Source of the DNA: Robinsoniella peoriensis
GTDB lineage: Bacteria > Bacillota > Clostridia > Lachnospirales > Lachnospiraceae
Direction: 5' to 3'
DNA length: 64,000 nucleotides
Assembly (NCBI RefSeq): GCF_000797495.1
Contig: NZ_JTGN01000005.1
Span: forward strand, 181,107 to 245,106
This document shows, one piece after another, positions 57,001 through 64,000 of this stretch (its first letter is position 1; each line of letters starts with the position of its first letter). A program made the translations under genes and the position numbers. The notes under the pieces were generated by a model. It did not search any database. It saw only the letters and a program-made list of their open reading frames with translations, and was not told the origin of the DNA.

Positions 57001-60000
57001 GAATGCCGGATCTTCTAAGGATCTTAATCCTGTATCCATCAGATAGAAGAAGCTTGGTGAATCCCCTTCAGAAAGGAAATCATACCGCTGGTATTTCATT
57101 CTTCCCCACCAGTTTGTGCTGTCCAGCAGGTTTTCATTGGTACCGAACTGGCTGCCGTCTTCTTCGCCGTCTAAGTATGTGCCGTCGCCCCAGGTTACAT
57201 AATTGTCTAACAATGCGCCGTGTCCGTAATCCAGATTTTCTCTCATCCATGCTCCGGACAATGTTCTCTTCGCTTCACTGTCTACACTGCCTGCTGTTCT
57301 TGACCATGCATAGCCGTATGTGGTTCCGCCTCCTACGTTCAGGAATGCGATTTCCGGCCATTCTTCCCCTATATATTCATCGTAGGTCTGGTCCTGTTTG
57401 CCGAATGCACAGATCATTGACTTGTTTACAATCTTTTCACGGATTGCTGCCCATTCATCTGTATCTTTATATTTTTCTTCAATACTCATAAGCGCTCTGG
57501 TGATGGTGTTGGTTCCGCCCCATGCCATGAGGTACAGCTTTCTTGGGTCGTTATCCAAAAGGGCTTTTTCTACTAATTTTGAACCTTCTGTTTCATTTTT
57601 CACATCGCCTTTATATCCGATATTTCCGATTTTGATAATGCTGCGGATATATGCTGGTGTAGGATAATTCGGGTCATGGGTACGCAGATTTTCATATACT
57701 GCTTCATAGTCGTCTGCATATTCATTCATCCAGTCTGTTCCCGGCCAGCGGTACTTGGTCTGGGAAGCTGCATCTGCGGCATCCGGGTCTCCGATCCAGT
57801 GGAACTGTGAACTTGTCTGGATGATTCCCTGGAAATCAATTTCATTTGCGTATAGCAGAGCATGTACTAAGGAGTTCTGGTCATCTACTTCCGCATCCTG
57901 TGTGATAATGGCTCTTGGATTCTGGTTTGCAGGATCATTAGCCGCCCTTGTCACCGTGATTTCAAATGTTCCTGTAATTGTATTATCTACCTTTGAAACT
58001 GCGGTAATCGTAGCGGTTCCAACGGATACGCCGGTTACCTGTCCTTTATCTGTAACGGTTGCTACTGCTTCATTATCAGACTTCCAGGTTACATTTTTAT
58101 TGGTTAATGTTTCCGGTAATACTACTGCGCTCAATGTTGTTTTACTTCCAGCCTGAATTTCGGAAGCTCCGTTTACCGTAACGCTTTCTACCTGCTGTGC
58201 GCCTGCTACTGTCAGGATTACACGCTGGTAGTGGTTCATATTATGAGCGCCGTCGTCAGTAACCTGAACTACCATATGGATTGTATCGCCGTCTTTTGCA
58301 TCTGCGGGTACCACAAAGCTTGCAACATTTGAATCTCCGCCGATAATTTTGAACTTGCCGTCTTCTGTTCCTTTATAAGTATCTGCTTCATAATACTGCC
58401 ACCACTTATAAGTTAACAGATCACCATCCGGGTCTGCACCGTCAGCATGTAATTTTACTCTTTCTCCCGGCTGCGCCGTCAGATCAAGCCCTTCTTCAAC
58501 GGTTACGGTTGGCCTGTGATTAGCATCGCTGAATTCATCTGCCACACACCAGTCGGCACGTGCCGCAAAATCACCCTGGATATCATTGAACCAGCGGGTA
58601 AGTGTGTATGTTTTGTCTTCTTTCTGGGTGTAAATATTGTAATCTGATACCGTATTCTTATAGGTGCCATCCGCTTCTACGCCGAATCTTCCGCCCCAGC
58701 CGCCATATGTCGGATCTTCCATACTTCTAAGTCCGGTATCCAGCAGATAGAAGAAGGATGGTGAATCTCCTTCGGAAATAAAATCGTAACGATTATACTG
58801 CGTATTTTTGATTAAATAATCTTCACTTCCGCGCTGCTCATTGGCATCTTCGCCTTCAAGAATAGTTCCGTCACCCATTAATTTGTAATTTTCAAGTAAT
58901 GGACCATGTCCTGTTTTGATATTGTTATAATTCCAGTCGCCCTGGAGTTTTAGTGTCAGCGGTTCGGGAACACTCTTCCACATATAAGCGAATCTCCAGA
59001 AGTTACCGCCGTCGTTGATTACTTTAATACCGGGCCAGTTTTTTGCAATATAGTTGGAATATGTAGCATCCTGGTTCAAAATAATGTAAATAACTGCTTT
59101 GTCATAAATCTTCTGCTGGATTGCTTCCCACTGGTCTGTGCCTTTATACTCTTCTTCAATTGATTTCAGAGCTCTTGCAGTGGTATTGGTTCCGCCCCAG
59201 GTCTGAATATAAAGTGTTCTGTCATCGTCGTCTAACAGAATCTCTTTCATGAACTCTGAGCCTTCCGTGATTTCATCCATCTCGCCTACATTCTTAATGT
59301 TACCGATTTTTAAAATGCTTTCCAGATATGCCGGGGTTGGATAATCTGCTGAATGAACAGTTAAGTTTGAATATACTTCACTGTAATCTTCCAGAACTTC
59401 GCCCGCCCATGCAGTGCCTGTCCATCTCTTAGGGGCAATTCCCTTATCGGGATCTCCGGCATAGTGATAGGTAGAGCTTGTAAGAATCAATCCGGCAAGG
59501 TCCATCTCGTTGGAATACAGCATCAGACGCATGAAGGAATCCATATCATCTACTTCACCATCTGTCGTTACGATGGTACGTACTTTGTCTTTGTTTGTTA
59601 CCTCAACTTTAATTTCTGCCTTTTTATTACTTCCGTCTGTCGTTTCAACGGTTATAACAGCAAAGCCCTGAGCTTTGGCTGTAATCACGCCTGTTTCTGA
59701 AACTTCAGCCGCATTGCTGTCAGATGAGGTGTAACGCAATGTCTGATTAGTAGCATTGGCTGGTGTTATATTTGCAGTTATTTGCTTTGCTTCACCGGGT
59801 GCCAGAACCAGATCATTTTCCACTACTGCCAAATCTGCAATTTTAACTTCCACGTCAGAGACGCTGACACGTACAGATGCCTGTTTATTGCTTCCATCCT
59901 GGGTTGTTACCGTAATTACTGCAGAGCCTTTCCCCTTAGCTGTAACCGTTCCGTCAGAAGATACGGATGCTACATCCGGTGCGGAACTGGTATAGCTTAC

Positions 60001-60972
60001 ATTTTTATTTGTGGTATTAGCCGGTGATACGACTGTCTGTAATTTTTGGCTGGCGCCGGTTTTAAGGGCTAATGTATCAGGAGTAACTGCTACATTTGCA
60101 GCCATAACCGGATTAACTGTCACGGATACTGTAGAGGATTTTTTACTTCCATCCTGAGCCGTTGCTGTAATTGCTGCGGTACCTGTTGCTTTAGCCGTTA
60201 CAACTCCGGCACTGGATACGGATGCTACATTCTCATTTGAAGAGGTATAGGTAACGTTCCGATTAGTTGCTTTGCCTGGCTTTACGGAAACTTTTAACTG
60301 CTTCGCCATACCGATAGACAAGGATACCTGTGCCGGTTTTAACGTTACTTTTGTAACCGGAACTGCACTTGCCGTAATTTTAACCGTTGCGCTCTCTTTA
60401 CTTCCGTCAGTCGCTTTAATCGTAATTTTTGCAGTTCCTTTGCCTTTTGCAGTTACAACGCCTTTGGATGTAACCGTAGCTACCTTTTTATTAGAAGTAG
60501 AGTATTTCAATTTCTTAACTGACGCATTTTCAGGAGCTATCGTAGTTTTAATTGTAAATTTTTTACCTACTTTTAAAGTTTTGCTGGAGACTTTAGGTGT
60601 GATTTTCGTAATATAAGTAGGTTTTTTTACAGTAAAATTGCACTTTGTTGACAGGGTTTTCTTTCCAACCTTCGCCGTTGCCTTAATTGTCGCGGTACCT
60701 GGTTTTACACCTTTTACCAATCCGTCTTTGGTAACAGTTGCCACTTTTTTGTCAGAGCTTGACCATTTAATTTCAGCTTTAGCACTTACAGGCGCTTTTA
60801 CTACCTTCAGCTGCTTTGTCTGTCCTTTATATACGGACGCTTTAGCCGAACTCATAGTAATCTTTTTCAGTTTAGAAGATGCTGCCTGGGCTTCCATGGG
60901 ATTTGTATACACCACTGAAGAACACACCATTGCAGCTGCCAGTATACTGGCAATTGCTTTTTTAAACTTCAT
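54070..60972 (-). CDS. Giant secreted protein: Big2 repeats and three Sde182/nucleoside-hydrolase-like modules
   Basis: A 2300-residue exported protein. Residues 1-30 are a signal peptide (MKFKKAIASILAAAMVCSSV). Residues about 33-460 are five Big2/Ig-like domains (repeats ending KGVVTAKGKGTAKITI). Three copies of a nucleoside-hydrolase-like domain (DUF1593/Sde182 type) start near 463, 1019 and 1592 with VRTIVTTDGEVDDMDSF-like segments; Asp clusters EVDD fit a calcium-binding active site. Each is followed by a PKD-like DPDGD domain (near 817, 1391, 1951) and, for the first two, a Big2 domain. Copies 1 and 3 are nearly identical; copy 2 is divergent. Two Big2 domains (about 2057-2245) and a Glu/Gln/Thr-rich tail end the protein. 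No LPXTG or SLH anchor is visible. AAAGGA precedes the ATG. Glycan or nucleoside cleavage is plausible but unproven. Confidence 0.88.
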   Translation of the reverse strand: MKFKKAIASILAAAMVCSSVVYTNPMEAQAASSKLKKITMSSAKASVYKGQTKQLKVVKAPVSAKAEIKWSSSDKKVATVTKDGLVKGVKPGTATIKATAKVGKKTLSTKCNFTVKKPTYITKITPKVSSKTLKVGKKFTIKTTIAPENASVKKLKYSTSNKKVATVTSKGVVTAKGKGTAKITIKATDGSKESATVKITASAVPVTKVTLKPAQVSLSIGMAKQLKVSVKPGKATNRNVTYTSSNENVASVSSAGVVTAKATGTAAITATAQDGSKKSSTVSVTVNPVMAANVAVTPDTLALKTGASQKLQTVVSPANTTNKNVSYTSSAPDVASVSSDGTVTAKGKGSAVITVTTQDGSNKQASVRVSVSDVEVKIADLAVVENDLVLAPGEAKQITANITPANATNQTLRYTSSDSNAAEVSETGVITAKAQGFAVITVETTDGSNKKAEIKVEVTNKDKVRTIVTTDGEVDDMDSFMRLMLYSNEMDLAGLILTSSTYHYAGDPDKGIAPKRWTGTAWAGEVLEDYSEVYSNLTVHSADYPTPAYLESILKIGNIKNVGEMDEITEGSEFMKEILLDDDDRTLYIQTWGGTNTTARALKSIEEEYKGTDQWEAIQQKIYDKAVIYIILNQDATYSNYIAKNWPGIKVINDGGNFWRFAYMWKSVPEPLTLKLQGDWNYNNIKTGHGPLLENYKLMGDGTILEGEDANEQRGSEDYLIKNTQYNRYDFISEGDSPSFFYLLDTGLRSMEDPTYGGWGGRFGVEADGTYKNTVSDYNIYTQKEDKTYTLTRWFNDIQGDFAARADWCVADEFSDANHRPTVTVEEGLDLTAQPGERVKLHADGADPDGDLLTYKWWQYYEADTYKGTEDGKFKIIGGDSNVASFVVPADAKDGDTIHMVVQVTDDGAHNMNHYQRVILTVAGAQQVESVTVNGASEIQAGSKTTLSAVVLPETLTNKNVTWKSDNEAVATVTDKGQVTGVSVGTATITAVSKVDNTITGTFEITVTRAANDPANQNPRAIITQDAEVDDQNSLVHALLYANEIDFQGIIQTSSQFHWIGDPDAADAASQTKYRWPGTDWMNEYADDYEAVYENLRTHDPNYPTPAYIRSIIKIGNIGYKGDVKNETEGSKLVEKALLDNDPRKLYLMAWGGTNTITRALMSIEEKYKDTDEWAAIREKIVNKSMICAFGKQDQTYDEYIGEEWPEIAFLNVGGGTTYGYAWSRTAGSVDSEAKRTLSGAWMRENLDYGHGALLDNYVTWGDGTYLDGEEDGSQFGTNENLLDSTNWWGRMKYQRYDFLSEGDSPSFFYLMDTGLRSLEDPAFGSYGGRYYLDTSMKNSKGQQLNWYKTVQDYDPLQDKKVNSDWRWMADLQHEFATRADWCITPNYEDANHAPTLSIKEGLDFTAKPGETLKLHAEASDPDGDYVSVKWKQYFEADTYVEPEANKGIYIKGANSDMATITVPEDAKEGDTLIILVQASDNGTHSLSHYQEILITVEGAQAVESVTVEGASEVEVGNKVTLNAVVLPETLTNKNVTWKSDNEAVATVSDKGQVTGVSFGTANITAVSQIDKTVAGTFEIKVTRAKDDANSSKVRTIVTTDGEVDDMDSFMRLMLYSNEMDIAGLILSSSTYHYAGDPDKGIAPKRWTGTAWAGEVLDDYEEVYENLKVHSPDFPAPEYLKSILKIGNIKNVGEMEEITEGSEFMKDILLDDDDRTLYIQTWGGTNTTARALKSIEEEYKGTDQWDEIQQKIYDKAVIYIILNQDATYSDYIAKQWPGIRVINDGGNFWQFAYMWKRVAEPLTAKLQGDWYYNNIKTGHGALLANYKLMGDGTILEGEDANEQRGSEDYLLKNPQYNRYDFISEGDSPSFFYLLDTGLRSLEDPTYGGWGGRFGVMEDGTYKNTVKDYNIYTNSQDTAYTLTRWFNDIQSDFAARADWCIASDYADANHMPSVSVKEGIDLSAAPGERLKLHAEGSDPDGDKLTYKWWQYYEADTYDGTADGNMSVTGKNTDTASFVIPEDAQNGDTIHMVIQVTDNGAHNLNYYQRVIITVTGREEIQNVEIKTPQGVDANAIALGTKTAGKGGSPYAVQLTAEVTPALTTGKTFTWSSSDVSVATVDSTGKVTPLTAGSVRITAAANDGSGKEASIDLTIVELKPSAVEVTSGGSTKLYVNATLSLNASVNPTDAVDKSVTWTSDNENVAVVSQDGVVTGIGAGTVVISAVSNADQSVFGEITLVVEEENVNRRSAPVTEDASEVSTEAEEVQEDVIREEVPNVENQNEETQNEETQTEVSSNGETQL

Positions 60973-61023
60973 TCCTTTCCCTCTCTTTCTCTTACGTGCT
61001 TAAAATCTCTGTTTGTTCCCTTT

Positions 61024-62211
<1,188 letters not shown>

Positions 62212-62267
62212 TCAGGGAATAGAAAAATATAACGATTCTGAACTAAATGTGTAGTATTCTGACTTTT

Positions 62268-62300
62268 TACTAAATTACAAAAGGCGGGCAAAAGCCCGCC
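62268..62300 (-). terminator. Terminator after membrane-anchored binding protein gene
   Basis: GGCGGGC (62294-62300 on the minus strand) pairs with GCCCGCC (62283-62289) around TTTT and is followed by TTTTGTAATTT. It separates the upstream binding-protein gene from the RbsB-type gene, which then needs its own A/T-rich promoter in 62143-62267. Confidence 0.8.
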
Positions 62301-62306
62301 GCACTA

Positions 62307-63791
62307 TTACTTATACTCCTTTTTCCACTCCTCAAACTGCTTTCTCTTTTCTGCTATCACTTCCTGCAGCCCATTTGCATTCAACTCACCCAGCATTTCC
62401 CGTAGCCCTTCTTCCGGATCCACCAGGCCGCTTTCTAAAATTGGTTTATACTTATTATAGATCTTTTCCAGGGTGATATATTCCGTTGAGACTTCCGATA
62501 CATCAAAATTGAATCCGATTTCGCAGGATCGCAGGGCAGAATTATTATACTCATCCATCCTCTCCCACAAATCCAGTGGATTTCCTTCCCATACATATGT
62601 AATAAACTGATTTGGCATCTTCCAGGAGCCTTTTATAAATACGTTGCTTGCGGCACCTGTAGGCAGCTTAATATGGCCGTCTTCCGTTTTAACATAGTGA
62701 ATATTTTCAACCCCATAGGACAGCAGATTCATAATATCCGCATCGGTATACATCAGATTCAGAAGCTGCATGGATTTCTCTTTTGATATTGAATTTTTGG
62801 TAATCACCCATGGCAGGGCAGCCAGGGAATTATAACTGATAGCATTTTCACCAAACTGGACAATCACCAGTTCTTTTCCATAAGACATGGATTCCTGCCG
62901 TTCAATTCCCGGCTTCCCCTTCTGGGGATAAGAAAATACCGTCCCCTCCCGAATCTTGTCCCGCAGAGACTGGGTATCTTCCAGAATCCTGTCTCCCATA
63001 TATCCTTTCAGATACCATTCCCTCACACGTTTTAAATTTTCCATATATTCATCCGTCTCAAATATATTTACAATCTCCTCATCCTGGCCATAGTTCAGGT
63101 GGCCGCCTGCCGGGAAGCTGTTTATGCCATCCGCCAGCGCAAAATTACCGAACATGGAACCGGAGGATGCTATAGGGGTAATATCCGGCTCTTTTTCCAG
63201 AAGCAGATCAAATACTTTTTCCAAATCTTCAATACTTTTGATGTCTTCTTTTTTGATGTTATATTTATCCAGAATGTCTTTTCTCAGCATATATGCATCC
63301 CAGCCAGCAGCAAAATCACGGTTATTCGGAAGGCCGTACAGCTTTCCTTTTATCCGGCAGGCATTGATATTATCCATCCCCAGCGCTTCTTTTATACCGG
63401 ACCCATATTGATCCAGAAGATCATCCAATTCCCACAGATTCTGATTGATATAAGCTTCCATATACATCTGATTATCAATCGTCATAATGTCCAGCTGTTC
63501 CTTGCCTGAGAGCATCAGATTAATTGTATTTTTAAAATTATCAAGTACCTTCAGTTCCACTTCTATACCCAGCTTTTTACGCGTGATCTTATTCAGTTCA
63601 TCCTGGACAAGCTGCAGATCCTTTGTCCCGCCAATACTTCCGGAATACGCTACTACCAGTTTTTCATATTCCTCATGCTCTGCCTGTTGTTCTTTATTTA
63701 CCGGGTGGCACCATCTTAAGAAGAGCATTAAACCGGACATTGCACATGCAATAACCAATAAAATAAATAACTTTTTCATATTTGTATTCAT
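62307..63791 (-). CDS. Membrane-anchored family-1 solute-binding protein
   Basis: A 494-residue protein with a single N-terminal helix (LFILLVIACAMSGLMLFL, about 8-25) and no lipobox, so it is likely anchored by an uncleaved helix. The outer domain resembles family-1 extracellular sugar-binding proteins (LVVAYSGSIGGTKDLQLVQD, DIMTIDNQMYMEAYI, LYGLPNNRDFAAGWDAY). The ATG at 63791 has AGGAGGG only 4 nt away; an ATG at 63779 is an alternative. It lies immediately downstream of a YesM-like histidine kinase gene and may serve as a co-sensor for the kinase, a known arrangement in Lachnospiraceae. Confidence 0.82.
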   Translation of the reverse strand: MNTNMKKLFILLVIACAMSGLMLFLRWCHPVNKEQQAEHEEYEKLVVAYSGSIGGTKDLQLVQDELNKITRKKLGIEVELKVLDNFKNTINLMLSGKEQLDIMTIDNQMYMEAYINQNLWELDDLLDQYGSGIKEALGMDNINACRIKGKLYGLPNNRDFAAGWDAYMLRKDILDKYNIKKEDIKSIEDLEKVFDLLLEKEPDITPIASSGSMFGNFALADGINSFPAGGHLNYGQDEEIVNIFETDEYMENLKRVREWYLKGYMGDRILEDTQSLRDKIREGTVFSYPQKGKPGIERQESMSYGKELVIVQFGENAISYNSLAALPWVITKNSISKEKSMQLLNLMYTDADIMNLLSYGVENIHYVKTEDGHIKLPTGAASNVFIKGSWKMPNQFITYVWEGNPLDLWERMDEYNNSALRSCEIGFNFDVSEVSTEYITLEKIYNKYKPILESGLVDPEEGLREMLGELNANGLQEVIAEKRKQFEEWKKEYK

Positions 63792-63855
63792 TGACCCTCC
63801 TGTCTGCCTGGCAGACATCTGTTTTTAATAAACTTCTTAAATTTTTAATCACGCT

Positions 63856-64000
63856 TTATACCTCACTCTTTGGCAGGCGTATCTCGATCACTGCTCCTCC
63901 GGCATCTCCATTCCCAAATTGAATATGTGCTTCTTCTCCATATATAAGTGCCATTCTCTGACATACATTGTAGATTCCGATATGCTCCCCGTTTTGTTTT
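63856..64000 (-). CDS. Sensor histidine kinase C-terminus (YesM-like), partial
   Basis: The window edge cuts this gene. The last 48 codons read through GEHIGIYNVCQRMALIYGEE, the G2-box region of a YesM-type HATPase_c domain, and close with GGAVIEIRLPKSEV. The protein extends beyond 64000 on this strand. It is upstream of and in the same direction as the membrane-anchored binding protein gene (64 bp), so a sugar-sensing two-component unit is likely. Confidence 0.8.
   Translation of the reverse strand, partial: KQNGEHIGIYNVCQRMALIYGEEAHIQFGNGDAGGAVIEIRLPKSEV

Overview
The window looks like a chromosomal segment from a low-GC Gram-positive anaerobe of the Clostridia, most probably a gut Lachnospiraceae. 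The reasons are strong AGGAGG-type ribosome binding sites, A+T-rich sigma-A promoters with 17-bp spacers, lipoprotein-type sugar-binding proteins, many AraC/LacI/ROK/GntR regulators beside glycosidase genes, and cobamide-dependent methyltransferase families typical of acetogen-like anaerobes. Genus cannot be fixed from the sequence. No rRNA, tRNA, CRISPR array, transposase or prophage gene was seen.

Layout. 1-0.35 kb: a 263-nt foldback that folds as a Y-shaped three-way junction. 0.35-11 kb: three catabolic or methyl-transfer units, each divergent from its own AraC regulator (GH29 fucosidase; a three-domain methyltransferase/corrinoid/URO-D fusion; a stand-alone URO-D protein), plus a KUP potassium transporter. 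12-16.8 kb: a patch with a decayed AAA-ATPase/nuclease gene, an ABC-2 exporter and a MATE pump. 16.8-26.2 kb: AraC, then GH78 and GH106-like enzymes, a LacI repressor and a GH43. 26.4-36.9 kb: one long minus-strand operon running from a second LacI through an ABC sugar importer without ATPase, an MFS transporter, a GH78-like protein and a GH2 mannosidase. 37.2-38.5 kb: another GH43. 38.6-44.3 kb: a galactonate-type operon (GntP, URO-D, DgoD, HpcH/HpaI aldolase) divergent from a GntR regulator. 44.4-47.3 kb: a serine hydrolase, a WYL regulator and a small monooxygenase-like protein. 47.4-53.9 kb: a ROK-controlled locus with a truncated GH4, a URO-D protein, a PfkB kinase, an MttB-type methyltransferase and a NagB-type deaminase. 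54-64 kb: a 2300-residue secreted protein with three Sde182/nucleoside-hydrolase-like modules, two sugar-binding proteins and the end of a YesM-like histidine kinase.

How it works together. Most of the window appears devoted to plant-type glycans (fucose, rhamnose, arabinose/xylose, mannose and acidic sugars). Running through these sugar loci are four URO-D-family proteins, one MttB-family methyltransferase and one DHPS/corrinoid/URO-D fusion. The best candidate for an undescribed system is cobamide-dependent demethylation of methylated sugars or amino sugars: locus-specific methyltransferases coupled to sugar kinases, dehydratases and deaminases, with the fusion protein possibly supplying the shared corrinoid and folate-methylating parts.

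Regulatory sites can be read directly. One LacI repressor has four matching operators, one of them 13 kb away, and each lies just downstream of a promoter. The second LacI has two operators, the ROK regulator three, and the GntR and WYL regulators one palindrome each.
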